Assembly (NCBI RefSeq): GCF_001316435.1
Contig: NZ_JXLL01000001.1
Span: forward strand, 310,001 to 374,000
Direction: 5' to 3'
From: Caloranaerobacter sp. TR13
GTDB taxonomy: Bacteria; Bacillota; Clostridia; Tissierellales; Thermohalobacteraceae
Length of the DNA: 64,000 bases
This document shows positions 45,584-54,911 of the stretch, piece by piece. The translations under genes and the position numbers were made by a program. The notes under the pieces were generated by a model. The model was not told the DNA's origin and searched no databases. It was given only the letters and a program-made list of their open reading frames with translations. Within the stretch, counting starts at the first letter, position 1, and every line of letters begins with the position of its first letter.

Positions 45584-46024
45584 TTGGCTTTTAACCTAAG
45601 AAATATTAAAGGTTTAACTGTTATTGAATTGCTGGTTGTGCTTACTTTGATATTTTTAATTCTATTAATAGCTGTTCCTAAAATTAAAATTAATGATTAT
45701 GAGTTATTGGGACAAGGTAAGATGTTATGTAACGACATTCGAAATATTAGAATGTTACGAATGTCAGAAGGTAGCGCTTATAGGATATTATTAGAAGAAA
45801 AAAGTTATATAGTATTAAATGGTACAACTCAAATTAAAAAAGTTGATTTAAAAGAAGGTTATAAATTAATATACTCTGAAAATGAAATTATGTTCAATTT
45901 AAATGGAGCTCCAACTCATGGAGGTACTACAATAAGTCTGCTTGACTTAAAAAACGATAGATATTGTGAAATAACAATTGTACCTGCAAGCGGCAGGATA
46001 CTTATGACAGATACAATATATTAA
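45584..46024 (+). CDS. Minor pilin, FimT/GspH-like
   Basis: 146-residue prepilin. Leader ends NIKG, then LTVIELLVVLTLIFLILLIAVPKI with Glu at mature position 5. KMLCNDIRNIRMLRMSEGSAYRIL and the C-terminal FNLNGAPTHGGT resemble the GspH/FimT fold. TTG start at 45584 with TAGGTAGGTG upstream. Last prepilin of the operon. Confidence 0.82.
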   Translation: MAFNLRNIKGLTVIELLVVLTLIFLILLIAVPKIKINDYELLGQGKMLCNDIRNIRMLRMSEGSAYRILLEEKSYIVLNGTTQIKKVDLKEGYKLIYSENEIMFNLNGAPTHGGTTISLLDLKNDRYCEITIVPASGRILMTDTIY

Positions 46025-46041
46025 TTTTAAGAGGTGATTAA

Positions 46042-46320
46042 ATGAAGCTATATAACTATATGGAAGATGTTGTTATCAGAATGATAGATTTAACAATTGA
46101 GAAATATCCAAATATTTGTAAATGTAAAAAGTGTAAGTTGGATATGGCGGCTATTGCCTTGAATAATTTACCACCAAGATATATTGTTACTGAAAAAGGA
46201 AAGCTATTTACAAAGGTAAATGGAATGGAAGTACAGTTTGATGTAGATGTTTTAAAGGAAGTTACAAAGGCAATTGAAAAAGTTTCAAAAAAACCAAAAC
46301 ATGATAGCGATATATGGTGA
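46042..46320 (+). CDS. comFB: ComFB family protein (cyclic dinucleotide receptor family)
   Basis: 92 residues. YNYMEDVVIRMIDLTIEKYPNICKCKKCKLDMAAIALNNLPPRYIVTEKG follows the ComFB pattern: a helical N-terminus, a CxCxxC cluster likely to bind zinc, and the ALNxLPPRY motif. ComFB was named for the late competence operon; members have more recently been described as c-di-NMP receptors tied to type IV pili. Its place at the end of the pilus operon, 17 bases after the last prepilin, supports a regulatory role there. ATG 46042 with AGAGGTGA at 46030-46037. Confidence 0.85.
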   Translation: MKLYNYMEDVVIRMIDLTIEKYPNICKCKKCKLDMAAIALNNLPPRYIVTEKGKLFTKVNGMEVQFDVDVLKEVTKAIEKVSKKPKHDSDIW

Positions 46321-46324
46321 TAAA

Positions 46325-46846
46325 ATGAGAAAAAAGAATATAGTTTTAATTGGGTTTATGGGTACTGGTAAGTCTTACATTGGTGAGTATATTGCGAAAA
46401 AACTTGATATGAGATTTTATGATACTGATAATATAATTGAAAAAGATTGTAAATGTAAAATAAGTTATATATTCGAAAAATATGGTGAAAATTATTTTAG
46501 AAGGGTTGAAAATAAAGTTGTTTCAGAAATATCAAAAAAAGAAAAAGTTGTGATTTCAACTGGTGGTGGTATTGTATTATATAAAAGTAATGTAGAAATA
46601 CTTAAGAAAAAAGGTATTATATTTCTTTTAGATGGCAGTTTTAATACGATTATTAATAATCTATATGATGATAGAGAAAAAAGACCTTTATTAAAAGGCA
46701 CTGATTGGAAGAAAAAAGCTATGCAGCTTTTTCTAAGTAGAAAAGAACTGTATTATAATAGTGCTGATTACATTATTAATATAGATAATAAAAATAAAGA
46801 AGACATTGCTGGAGAAATTATAAATATTTATAGCTTTCAAAAGTAG
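46325..46846 (+). CDS. aroK: Shikimate kinase
   Basis: Phosphorylates shikimate. P-loop GFMGTGKS at about residues 9-16, MRFYDTDNIIE with the substrate Asp, ENYFRRVE with the Arg, STGGGIVLY, and the lid DDREKRPLL. 173 residues. ATG 46325 with GGTGA at 46316-46320; the open frame extends into comFB. Followed by aroQ, so this is a small aromatic-pathway group. A weak inverted repeat spans its stop (46827-46853). Confidence 0.94.
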   Translation: MRKKNIVLIGFMGTGKSYIGEYIAKKLDMRFYDTDNIIEKDCKCKISYIFEKYGENYFRRVENKVVSEISKKEKVVISTGGGIVLYKSNVEILKKKGIIFLLDGSFNTIINNLYDDREKRPLLKGTDWKKKAMQLFLSRKELYYNSADYIINIDNKNKEDIAGEIINIYSFQK

Positions 46847-46914
46847 CTATAAAGTTATTCTATTCAAAGAATTAGATTTATGGTAATATATAAGAAGAAT
46901 GTTTAAGGATGTGT

Positions 46915-47382
46915 TTGACAAGTATGAAAAAAATATTAGTTATACATGGTCCAAACCTAAATATGCTTGGACTCAGAGATCAAAAAATATATGGCAATAT
47001 TACTTTAGAGAATCTTAATGAAATGATTAAAAATAAAGGTGGAAATTTAGGTGTAGAAGTCGAAACCTTTCAATCGAATTTTGAAGGTGATATCATAAAT
47101 AAATTGCATATTGCTAAAGACTATTATGATGGAATAATAATTAATCCTGGAGCATATACGCATTACAGTATTGCAATTAGAGATGCATTAGAAATTTTAA
47201 ACATTCCAACGATAGAAGTACATTTGACAAACATTTATAAAAGAGAGGAATTTAGACATAAATCAGTTATAGCTCCAGTTTGTACAGGTCAAATATGCGG
47301 GTTAGGTTATTTAGGATATATTATAGCTATAGAGGCTCTATATGAAATTATTACTGGAGGTGATAGATCTGATAGTCAATAA
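46915..47382 (+). CDS. aroQ: 3-dehydroquinate dehydratase, type II
   Basis: Dehydrates 3-dehydroquinate. LVIHGPNLNMLGLRDQKIYG holds the catalytic Tyr region, NPGAYTHYSIAIRDAL the conserved active site, EVHLTNIYKREEFRHKSV the His and Arg, and VCTGQICGLGYLGY the C-terminal motif. About 155 residues. Start is uncertain: TTG 46915 has AAGGA at 46905-46909, while ATG 46924 and ATG 46909 are alternatives. Confidence 0.94.
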   Translation: MTSMKKILVIHGPNLNMLGLRDQKIYGNITLENLNEMIKNKGGNLGVEVETFQSNFEGDIINKLHIAKDYYDGIIINPGAYTHYSIAIRDALEILNIPTIEVHLTNIYKREEFRHKSVIAPVCTGQICGLGYLGYIIAIEALYEIITGGDRSDSQ

Positions 47383-48448
47383 TGCAAGAATTGAAAAATT
47401 AAAGAAATACATGAAAGAAGTTGATATAGATTCTGTAATTATTTTCAAACCTGAAAATAGAAGATATATAAGTGGATTTACAGGAACTTCAGGATATATA
47501 ATAATAACTGAAAAAGAAAACTATATAGCTACTGATTTTAGATATTTAGAACAGGTAAGTAAGCAATGTGAGGGATTTAATATAATTGAATTGAATTCAT
47601 TACATACTATTTTTGATGTATTAAGCGAATTAAAAGTTGAAAGATTAGGTATAGAAGATAATTTTGCTACTTTACAATTTGTTAGAAATATAGAAGAAAA
47701 GTGTAGCAATATAAATATAGTACCACTTAATGGAGTTCTAGAAAACATAAGAATGATAAAAGATAAACAAGAAATAGAATTAATAAAAAATGCAGCTGAA
47801 ATTACAGATAAAGCATTTAATCATATATTAGATTTTATTAAAGTTGGAGTAAAAGAGTTAGATATTGCTATAGAATTGGAATATTTCATGAAAAAGTTAG
47901 GTGCAGAAGGACCTTCATTTAAATTTATAATAGCATCAGGAAAAAGGTCTGCAATGCCACATGGGGTAGCTTCTGATAAAATAGTTGAAGACGGTGATTT
48001 TTTAACTATTGATATAGGTTGTATTTATAAAGGATATTGTTCTGATATGACTAGAACTATTGTTATAGGGAAAGCTAATGAAAAGCAAAAAAATATTTAT
48101 AACATTGTATTAGAAGCACAAACAGAGTCACTTAAAGCAATAAAACCAGATGTACAGGGTTATGAATTAGATAGAATAGCAAGAGATATAATTGATAGTT
48201 ATGGTTATAAAGAACATTTTGGGCATGGTTTAGGACATGGAGTTGGTTTAGAGGTCCATGAAAATCCGAGACTTGCACAAAACGAAATGGGTAAAATAGC
48301 TTTAAAACCAGGTATGATTATTACAGTTGAACCTGGTATATACATACCTAACTTTGGTGGAGTTAGGATTGAAGATTTAGTTTTAGTTACAGAAGATGGC
48401 TACGAAGTGCTGTCTAAAACAACAAAAGAATTAATAGAAATAAGTTAA
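47369..48448 (+). CDS. M24 family Xaa-Pro aminopeptidase
   Basis: Metallopeptidase with creatinase fold. N-terminal domain ([32 protein letters not shown]) and pita-bread catalytic domain with metal ligands D ([19 protein letters not shown]), H ([15 protein letters not shown]), E (TVEPGIYIP) and E ([10 protein letters not shown]). About 359 residues. The GGAGGTG site at 47356-47362 favours a start at CTG 47369 (or ATA 47372), which also fits the family N-terminus; the first ATG in frame is 47342, inside aroQ and upstream of that site. It lies before efp, a common pairing in Firmicutes. Confidence 0.9.
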   Translation: MIVNNARIEKLKKYMKEVDIDSVIIFKPENRRYISGFTGTSGYIIITEKENYIATDFRYLEQVSKQCEGFNIIELNSLHTIFDVLSELKVERLGIEDNFATLQFVRNIEEKCSNINIVPLNGVLENIRMIKDKQEIELIKNAAEITDKAFNHILDFIKVGVKELDIAIELEYFMKKLGAEGPSFKFIIASGKRSAMPHGVASDKIVEDGDFLTIDIGCIYKGYCSDMTRTIVIGKANEKQKNIYNIVLEAQTESLKAIKPDVQGYELDRIARDIIDSYGYKEHFGHGLGHGVGLEVHENPRLAQNEMGKIALKPGMIITVEPGIYIPNFGGVRIEDLVLVTEDGYEVLSKTTKELIEIS

Positions 48449-48462
48449 TGGGAGGTATTGTA

Positions 48463-49020
48463 ATGATTTCAGCAGGAGATTTTAGAAAAGGTCTAACTTT
48501 TGAAATGGACGGTGAAATTTATCAAGTTATTGATTTCCAGCACGTTAAACCTGGAAAAGGAGCAGCTTTTGTTAGAACAAAAATTAAAAATTTAAAAACA
48601 GGTGCAATTAAAGACATTGCATTCAATCCATCTGATAAATTTCCTAAAGCACATATAGAAACAAAAGAAATGCAATATCTTTATAATGATGGGGAATTAT
48701 ATTACTTTATGGATACTGAAACATATGAACAAATACCATTAAATTATGATAAAGTTGAACATGCATTAAAATATATTAAAGAAAATGACGTAGCAGTTAT
48801 GAGATTCCATGAGGGTAAACCATTTGAGGTGGTACCTCCTAATTTTGTAGAGTTAGTTGTTACGCATACAGAACCAGGAGTTAAAGGAGATACTGCAACA
48901 GGTGGAACAAAACCAGCTACTGTTGAAACTGGAGCTGTAGTACAAGTTCCATTATTCATAAATATTGGGGATAAAATTAAGATTGATACTAGAACAGGTG
49001 AGTATTTGTCAAGAGTATAG
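48463..49020 (+). CDS. efp: Elongation factor P
   Basis: Relieves ribosome stalling at polyproline. [44 protein letters not shown] is the EF-P N-terminal domain with the conserved loop lysine in KPGKGAA, and [16 protein letters not shown] the C-terminal signature. 185 residues. ATG 48463 with GGGAGGT at 48449-48455. Confidence 0.97.
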   Translation: MISAGDFRKGLTFEMDGEIYQVIDFQHVKPGKGAAFVRTKIKNLKTGAIKDIAFNPSDKFPKAHIETKEMQYLYNDGELYYFMDTETYEQIPLNYDKVEHALKYIKENDVAVMRFHEGKPFEVVPPNFVELVVTHTEPGVKGDTATGGTKPATVETGAVVQVPLFINIGDKIKIDTRTGEYLSRV

Positions 49021-49065
49021 GCAATAATAATTTTAAGATTAAAAATAAAATAGGAGGTGCATCTC

Positions 49066-49470
49066 ATGGATTATTTATATGAGAAAATTGCTTATCTTAG
49101 AGGGTTAGCAGAAGGACTTGATATTGATGAATCAACAAAAGAAGGCAGATTACTTATGCATATTATTGATACTTTAGAAGATTTTTCAGATGCAATTAGT
49201 GAGCTATATGAGGAACAAGAAGAATTAGAAGAGTATGTGGATGCAATTGATGAGGATTTAACTGAAGTAGAAGATGAATTGTTTGGAGAAATTGACGAAG
49301 ATGATTTATTCGATGATGATTTTTTATATGATGAAGAAGACGATATAGATTATGTAGAAATACACTGTCCAAATTGTAATGAAGTAATATATTTTGAAAG
49401 AGACTTATTAGATGATGAAGATACAGAATGTCCAAATTGTCATTCAACAATAGAATTAGAAGATAAATAA
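49066..49470 (+). CDS. CD1247 N-terminal-type zinc-ribbon protein
   Basis: 134 residues. The N-terminus DYLYEKIAYLRGLAEGLDIDESTKEGRLLMHIIDTLEDFSDAI resembles the domain named after C. difficile CD1247. A very acidic segment (about 50-95) follows, then a zinc ribbon with CPNC at two places (HCPNCNEVIYF, ECPNCHSTIEL). Function unknown; it is usually found after efp in Clostridia. ATG 49066 with AGGAGGTG at 49050-49057. A strong terminator follows. Confidence 0.8.
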   Translation: MDYLYEKIAYLRGLAEGLDIDESTKEGRLLMHIIDTLEDFSDAISELYEEQEELEEYVDAIDEDLTEVEDELFGEIDEDDLFDDDFLYDEEDDIDYVEIHCPNCNEVIYFERDLLDDEDTECPNCHSTIELEDK

Positions 49471-49503
49471 TTAAAGCCTGATGTCTTTGACATCAGGCTT
49501 TAA
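49471..49503 (+). terminator. Strong terminator after the zinc-ribbon gene
   Basis: AAAGCCTGATGTC (49473-49485) pairs perfectly with GACATCAGGCTTT (49489-49501), and TTAA/TTAA flanks extend it; it separates the aro/efp group from spoIIIA. Confidence 0.9.
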
Positions 49504-49548
49504 TTATTTATTAATATTTTTGTTCAAAATAAATATTTAATATATTAA

Positions 49549-49576
49549 TCATATTATTTAATAATATTCATACTTA
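49549..49576 (+). promoter_or_regulatory. Candidate SigE promoter of the spoIIIA operon
   Basis: TCATATT (49549-49555) fits the SigE -35 form KMATATT and CATACTTA (49569-49576) shares CATAC with the -10, 13 bases apart (14-15 usual). It is 22 bases before the spoIIIAA ATG. spoIIIA is SigE-dependent in B. subtilis. Confidence 0.5.
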
Positions 49577-49597
49577 TTTATAAAGGGGGGACAGGTT

Positions 49598-50617
49598 ATG
49601 GAACAACAAATGATTAATATTTATGAAAACAATTTATATAACAAATCAGATGGATTTGATCAAATATTAAGATATTTAGATATTGACTTATCAAACATTT
49701 TAAAGAAGATGCCTTTATTAATTAGAAAAAGGGTTGAGGAAATAAGACTAAGAATAGGAAGGCCTTTAGCTATTAATTATGATAGAAAAGATTTATTTAT
49801 AAAAGCTAATGGTGTTTTAACTGATAAGGTATATGATGCTTATATAGTAACTGAGAAAAATATAAGAAATACATTTCAATTAATAAGTAATTATTCAATA
49901 TATGCTTTTGAAGAAGAAATACGAAATGGATTTATTACAATTAGTGGTGGACATAGAATTGGTATTACTGGAAAAGTCATATATAGGAATAATAATATTT
50001 ATACAATAAAAGAAATCTCATCTTTAAACATAAGAATATCTCGTGAAAAAAAGGGTGTTTCTGATAAAGTTATTAAATATGTTATAAAGAAGCCAAATAC
50101 AATATATAACACTCTGATTGTTTCTCCTCCACAATGTGGAAAAACAACGTTACTTAGAGATTTGATTAGGAATTTGAGCAATGGTATTCCAAAACTAGAT
50201 TTTTATGGCTTGAAAATAGGAGTCGTTGATGAAAGAACTGAAATAGCTGGTATTTACAAAGGATATCCACAAAATGATATTGGCCTTAGAACAGATGTAT
50301 TAGATAGTTGCCATAAATTTGATGGTATGATGCTTTTAGTAAGGTCAATGTCTCCAAATGTAATTGCTACAGATGAATTAGGAGAAGAAAAGGATATAAT
50401 TGCTATTCACAAGGCATTAAAAGCAGGAGTTAAGATCATATCAACAGTACATGGCGAAAGTATTAATGATCTATTAACAAGACCATATTTAAAACAAATT
50501 TTAAAAGAGAATATATTTGAAAGAATTATATTATTAAGTAATAGAAAAGGAGTAGGAACCATAGAGGATATCATAGATGGTAAGACTTATAAATCAATTA
50601 TTAAGAAAGAGGTATAG
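49598..50617 (+). CDS. spoIIIAA: Stage III sporulation protein AA (ATPase)
   Basis: Secretion-type ATPase of the SpoIIIA-SpoIIQ channel joining mother cell and forespore. Walker A PPQCGKTTLLRDLIR, Walker B-like region GMMLLVRSMSPNVIATDELG and ISTVHGES. 339 residues. The N-terminal EEIRLRIGRPLAINY domain is typical. ATG 49598 with AAAGGGGGGA upstream. First of eight co-directional genes in canonical AA-AH order. Confidence 0.95.
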   Translation: MEQQMINIYENNLYNKSDGFDQILRYLDIDLSNILKKMPLLIRKRVEEIRLRIGRPLAINYDRKDLFIKANGVLTDKVYDAYIVTEKNIRNTFQLISNYSIYAFEEEIRNGFITISGGHRIGITGKVIYRNNNIYTIKEISSLNIRISREKKGVSDKVIKYVIKKPNTIYNTLIVSPPQCGKTTLLRDLIRNLSNGIPKLDFYGLKIGVVDERTEIAGIYKGYPQNDIGLRTDVLDSCHKFDGMMLLVRSMSPNVIATDELGEEKDIIAIHKALKAGVKIISTVHGESINDLLTRPYLKQILKENIFERIILLSNRKGVGTIEDIIDGKTYKSIIKKEV

Positions 50618-50620
50618 ATT

Positions 50621-51145
50621 ATGTTTGTAATTAGACTAATTACTAGTATAACAATAGTACTTTCTTGCACTTTTATAGGTTATTATTTAGCAAACAAATA
50701 TAATAAAAGATACGTAAATCTAGTAAAGCTACAGAGTTGTATACAATTATTAGAAACAGAAATTGTATATTGTTCGACACCTTTACCTGAAGCATTAGAA
50801 AATGTATACAATAAATGTGATAAGAGTGTCTCTTTTGTATTTAAAGATTTAAAAGATTTATTAATAGCTAATAGAAACCTTAATGTATATGAAGCATTTT
50901 CTCAACAGATAGAAAATTTATCTAAGAGATTATATCTAGACTTTCAAGATATAGAAACTTTAATGTCATTAGGAAGAGTTCTAGGAATTAGTGATACAGA
51001 TGATCAACAAAAACATTTTAAACTTGTATTAATGCAGCTAAAAAATTGTCAAAAAGATGCAGAACTAAAAAAACAGGTAAATGAAAAGCTCTTCAAAAAC
51101 CTAGGTATATTAACAGGATTAGCTATAGTAATCCTTTTATTTTAG
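50621..51145 (+). CDS. spoIIIAB: Stage III sporulation protein AB
   Basis: 174 residues with an N-terminal (about 5-23) and a C-terminal (about 158-174) membrane segment and a GspF-like helical domain between them (LQSCIQLLETEIVYCSTPLPEAL; GRVLGISDTDDQQKHF). Platform-like component of the SpoIIIA channel. Three bases after spoIIIAA, with AAAGAGGT upstream. Confidence 0.93.
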   Translation: MFVIRLITSITIVLSCTFIGYYLANKYNKRYVNLVKLQSCIQLLETEIVYCSTPLPEALENVYNKCDKSVSFVFKDLKDLLIANRNLNVYEAFSQQIENLSKRLYLDFQDIETLMSLGRVLGISDTDDQQKHFKLVLMQLKNCQKDAELKKQVNEKLFKNLGILTGLAIVILLF

Positions 51146-51162
51146 AAGAAGGGAGAGTTAAT

Positions 51163-51360
51163 ATGAATGTTGATTTAATCTTTAAAATAGCTGCTATTGG
51201 AATTCTAGTATCTGTACTAAATCAAGTTTTAATAAGAGCAGGTAGAGAAGAACAAGCTATGATGACTACATTAGTGGGCTTGGTAGTTGTATTAATGATG
51301 GTTATAAATTTGATTAGTAAATTATTTGATAATGTAAAAACAATATTCAACTTATATTGA
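51163..51360 (+). CDS. spoIIIAC: Stage III sporulation protein AC
   Basis: 65-residue membrane protein with two segments: DLIFKIAAIGILVSVLNQVL and MMTTLVGLVVVLMMVINLI, joined by the RAGREEQA loop. Length and pattern match SpoIIIAC. ATG 51163 with AGAAGGGAG upstream. Confidence 0.94.
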   Translation: MNVDLIFKIAAIGILVSVLNQVLIRAGREEQAMMTTLVGLVVVLMMVINLISKLFDNVKTIFNLY

Positions 51361-51373
51361 TAGGATGATGTTT

Positions 51374-51760
51374 ATGGAAATTGTACAGATTGTTGGAATA
51401 GGTATTATAGCTACTATATTAGCTGTTTTACTAAAGCAGGAAAAACCAGAAATATCTTTACAAATTAGCATAATAACAGGTTTAATAATTTTTATTTTTG
51501 TTGTTACAAAGTTAAATTATGTGATTAGTGTATTAAGTAGTTTAGCTCAAAGAATTGATATAGACTTTATATATTTTACTACAATACTTAAAATTATCGG
51601 TATTGCGTATATAGCTGAATTTGGTGCTCAGATTTCAAGAGATGCAGGAGAAGAGACAATAGCATCCAAAATTGAATTAGCTGGCAAAATATTGATAATG
51701 GCTTTATCGGTACCAATATTATTAGCAGTATTAGATTTAATTCTAAAAATAATGCCATAG
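51374..51760 (+). CDS. spoIIIAD: Stage III sporulation protein AD
   Basis: 128-residue membrane protein with about four segments. VQIVGIGIIATILAVLLKQEKPEISLQISIITGLIIF and FGAQISRDAGEETIASKIELAGKILIMALSVPI are SpoIIIAD signatures. ATG 51374 fits AGGATGAT at 51362-51369; ATG 51365 and 51368 are in-frame alternatives. Confidence 0.94.
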   Translation: MEIVQIVGIGIIATILAVLLKQEKPEISLQISIITGLIIFIFVVTKLNYVISVLSSLAQRIDIDFIYFTTILKIIGIAYIAEFGAQISRDAGEETIASKIELAGKILIMALSVPILLAVLDLILKIMP

Positions 51761-51776
51761 GATTTAGGTGATACCA

Positions 51777-52964
51777 ATGAATAATAAGATTTTAAAATTA
51801 TTATTAATAATATTTTTGTGTTTTGTACCAAAGTATGTTGTTGGAGTAGGAGATAATGGAGTTAATATCGGAGTAGATAATATCATAGAAGAACAGCTTG
51901 AAAAGTTAAATATAAAAGAATTACAAAGTATTATTGACAATATTACAAAAAATAATGAACAACTTTTAAATAAAATAGATATTTTAACTTATATAAAATC
52001 ATTATTAAAGGGTGAAAAAATATTTTCTTTTGAAGAAGTACTAAATAATCTACTGATCTTAATATTTAAAGAACTAATTATAAATTCAAAACTATTAGGT
52101 CAGATTTTAATATTAGCAATTCTTTGTGCAGTATTAACTAATATGCAAAATGCTTTTGAAAGTAATACGGTTGGTGAATTAGCGTTTTATGTTTGCTATA
52201 TGTTGCTAATTGCAATTGCAATGAAAAGTTTTGTGGTTACTATGGGGTTAGCTAATAGAGCTATAGATCAAATGGTTTTATTTATGCAGGCTTTGTTGCC
52301 AATTTTAATAACCCTTTTATTAGCAGTAGGAGGAATTACGAGTGCAGCTATTTTTAAGCCGATTATTCTTGGTAGTGTGAGTATAATGAGCACATTGATG
52401 AAAAATGTTATATTACCTTTGATTTTTTTTTCAGCAGTAATAGGAATAATTAGTAAATTATCTGATAAAGTACAGATATCAAAATTATCTAGTGTCATTA
52501 GACAAATAACAACCACTGTATTAGGTATGTTATTAACAGTTTTTCTAGGTATTATGTCAATTCATGGAGTTGCAACTTCTAAACTAGACGGGGTTACTAT
52601 TAAAACAGCAAAATTTGCAGTAGATTCTTTTATACCAATTGTAGGCGGTTTTCTATCAGAAGCAATTGATACTGTTATTAGTTGCTCTTTATTACTAAAA
52701 AATGCTATTGGGGTAATTGGGTTAATTTTAATATTTATGATTTGCGTTATTCCAATTGTTAAAATAATATCATTGATTTTAATTTATAAATTTACTACTG
52801 TTGTAATAGAACCAATTTCAGATAGTAGAATAATCCAATGTTTAAATGAAATCACCAAATCTCTCCTGATGATATTTGCTGTAATTAGTTCAGTAGGTAT
52901 AATGTTTTTTATAGCTGTTACAATAATTGTTGGAGCTGGGAATATAACGACTATGTTAAGGTAG
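51777..52964 (+). CDS. spoIIIAE: Stage III sporulation protein AE
   Basis: 395 residues. Signal-like N-terminus (about 4-20), a helical exported region (about 25-85), then seven or so membrane segments (from about 105). FMQALLPILITLLLAVGGITSAAIFKP and FVDSFIPIVGGFLSEAIDTVISC-type sequence are family marks. ATG 51777 with TTAGGTGA at 51764-51771. Confidence 0.94.
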   Translation: MNNKILKLLLIIFLCFVPKYVVGVGDNGVNIGVDNIIEEQLEKLNIKELQSIIDNITKNNEQLLNKIDILTYIKSLLKGEKIFSFEEVLNNLLILIFKELIINSKLLGQILILAILCAVLTNMQNAFESNTVGELAFYVCYMLLIAIAMKSFVVTMGLANRAIDQMVLFMQALLPILITLLLAVGGITSAAIFKPIILGSVSIMSTLMKNVILPLIFFSAVIGIISKLSDKVQISKLSSVIRQITTTVLGMLLTVFLGIMSIHGVATSKLDGVTIKTAKFAVDSFIPIVGGFLSEAIDTVISCSLLLKNAIGVIGLILIFMICVIPIVKIISLILIYKFTTVVIEPISDSRIIQCLNEITKSLLMIFAVISSVGIMFFIAVTIIVGAGNITTMLR

Positions 52965-52975
52965 AGGTGGTACAT

Positions 52976-53611
52976 TTGATAAATTTATTACGACAGTGGA
53001 CTATTACGATAGTCACGTTAGTTGTACTTATAACTTTTCTTGAAATAATATTACCTAAAAGCGACTTGAAAAAGTACATAAATATTACAACTGGTTTCCT
53101 TTTAATAATTACAATATTAAACCCATTCATAAAATTGCTAAGTAATGATATAAATATAGAAAAAGAAGTATTTAAAAATATTGTAATAAATTCAGATAAT
53201 AATTTTTACATAACAGATGACTACAGAATATACCAGAAAAATCAAACAATAGAATTATATAAAAATAAAATTAAAAGATACATTAAAAAAACTATAGAAG
53301 ATAAGTTTAAATATAAAGTTATAGAAGTTAGCATTGAAATTGAAAAGAAAGAAACAGAGAATTTTGGGAAAATAAAAAAAATAAATTTAGTATTAAGTCA
53401 AGAGAATGTAGCTATAGAAAATTATAATACTTATGATAAGAATTCTATAAATATTGAACCAGTAAGTGAAATAGAAGTAAAATTGAAAAACACTAAGATG
53501 GAAAATATAAAAAATAGCGAGGAGATTAACTCTAAATTAGCTGAAATTAAAACACTAATTTCAAATAATTTTAAGATTCCAAGAGAAAGCATTTCAATTA
53601 TATACCAGTAA
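52976..53611 (+). CDS. spoIIIAF: Stage III sporulation protein AF
   Basis: About 211 residues. Two N-terminal membrane segments (ITIVTLVVLITFLEIILPKS; YINITTGFLLIITILNPFI), then a helix and a ring-building domain (FKYKVIEVSIEIEKKE; ISNNFKIPRESISIIYQ at the end). TTG 52976 with GAGGTGG at 52964-52970 is preferred over GTG 52967. Confidence 0.9.
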   Translation: MINLLRQWTITIVTLVVLITFLEIILPKSDLKKYINITTGFLLIITILNPFIKLLSNDINIEKEVFKNIVINSDNNFYITDDYRIYQKNQTIELYKNKIKRYIKKTIEDKFKYKVIEVSIEIEKKETENFGKIKKINLVLSQENVAIENYNTYDKNSINIEPVSEIEVKLKNTKMENIKNSEEINSKLAEIKTLISNNFKIPRESISIIYQ

Positions 53612-53629
53612 AAGGTTAGGAGGATTTTT

Positions 53630-54217
53630 ATGAAAATACTCGATTTATTAAAAGAAAAGTTTGATAATAATAATTTTATAACGACGCTAATGATAATTAT
53701 TATTTTAGGGGCAATTATTTTAATAGCTACTAGTTCTTTAGTAGAAAAAACTAATAAAGAGAATACACCTGATACAATTTTATATGAAGAAAGTAATATT
53801 TCAAAAAATAGCAGTGAAATAATAGAAGATTATGCAAATACGATTGAAAAGAAATTAGAAGATATTTTAAGTAAAATAAAAGGAGTTGGAGAGGTTAAAG
53901 TTATGGTAACATTAGAAGATACAGCTGAGAGGATACCAGCAATCAATACAGCCAAAACAGAGGAAAAAACAAGTGAAAAAGATTCAAAGGGAGGTATTAG
54001 AGAAGTTTTTAAACAAGATTATTCAGAACAAGTTGTTATTAATGGCAATAATAATGATGCATTAGTAATAATAAAAGAAGTTAAACCAAAAGTAAAAGGA
54101 GTTATTGTTGTAGCAGAAGGAGCAGATGATTTATATATTAAGGAAAAACTTTATAACGCTGTGAAAACAGTATTAGGGATAAGTGGTAATAAAGTAGAGG
54201 TATTTACTAGCAATTAA
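53630..54217 (+). CDS. spoIIIAG: Stage III sporulation protein AG
   Basis: 195 residues. One membrane segment (about 20-37), then the ring-forming domain: LEDILSKIKGVGEVKVMVTLEDTAERIPAINTAKTEEKT and PKVKGVIVVAEGADDLYIKEKLYNAVKTVLGI. In B. subtilis SpoIIIAG forms a large oligomeric ring in the intermembrane space. ATG 53630 with TTAGGAGGA upstream. Confidence 0.94.
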   Translation: MKILDLLKEKFDNNNFITTLMIIIILGAIILIATSSLVEKTNKENTPDTILYEESNISKNSSEIIEDYANTIEKKLEDILSKIKGVGEVKVMVTLEDTAERIPAINTAKTEEKTSEKDSKGGIREVFKQDYSEQVVINGNNNDALVIIKEVKPKVKGVIVVAEGADDLYIKEKLYNAVKTVLGISGNKVEVFTSN

Positions 54218-54233
54218 TGGGGGGGATAGATGA

Positions 54234-54905
54234 ATGATTATTAAGAAAAGGACTTTACTATTAGTATCACTAATAATAATCTTAACAATTATAGGTTATA
54301 TTAATCATTCAATTACTAAACAGGCATTATTAGAGACTACAAGTGAATATGAGAGGTATGAAAATAAAAATTTACAGGATGTATTGATGGATGATAATAA
54401 AACTGTAGAAACTATTTCAACTGATTATGTACAAAATGACAATATAAATAAGGATGATACAATTATTGATAGCAAAGATAGTTCTATATCTTTATTATCA
54501 AATAAAACTGAAAATGCAATAGAAGAAAATATTACAAGAGAAGAGAATCGTAAGAGTAATAATTACTTTATAGAATACAGACTTTCAAGAGATAAATTGC
54601 GAGCAAGTTTAGTTGAAAGGCTAAATAATATTATTAATAATGAAAAGACAGATGAACAGACTAGGAGAAAAGCACAAGAAGAGATAATAAGAATTGGAAA
54701 TATTTCCGAGAAAGAATTATTAATAGAAGGCTTAATAAAAGCTAAAGGGTTTGAAGATGCACTTGTCTTTTTAAAAGATAATAGTGTAAGAGTGATTGTA
54801 TCAGCAGATGTTCTTAGTGAACAAGATGTAATGAAAATTTTGGAAATAGTCAAAAGTGAGACTAACTTTGAACCTTCTGCAATAAAAATAATGAAAAAGT
54901 ATTAG
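54234..54905 (+). CDS. spoIIIAH: SpoIIIAH-like protein
   Basis: 223 residues. One N-terminal membrane segment (about 6-22), an Asp/Asn-rich linker (about 35-110), then the YscJ-like ring domain (SRDKLRASLVERLNNIINNEKTDEQTRRKAQEEIIRI; GFEDALVFLKDNSVRVIVSADVLSEQDVMKILEIV). It is the partner of forespore SpoIIQ. ATG 54234 with GGGGGGGA upstream. Confidence 0.92.
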   Translation: MIIKKRTLLLVSLIIILTIIGYINHSITKQALLETTSEYERYENKNLQDVLMDDNKTVETISTDYVQNDNINKDDTIIDSKDSSISLLSNKTENAIEENITREENRKSNNYFIEYRLSRDKLRASLVERLNNIINNEKTDEQTRRKAQEEIIRIGNISEKELLIEGLIKAKGFEDALVFLKDNSVRVIVSADVLSEQDVMKILEIVKSETNFEPSAIKIMKKY

Positions 54906-54911
54906 TTGTAT

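Noticed and set aside
46827-46853. Inverted repeat spanning the aroK stop as a terminator
   Set aside because: Nine weak pairs with no T-run; at most a minor structure.
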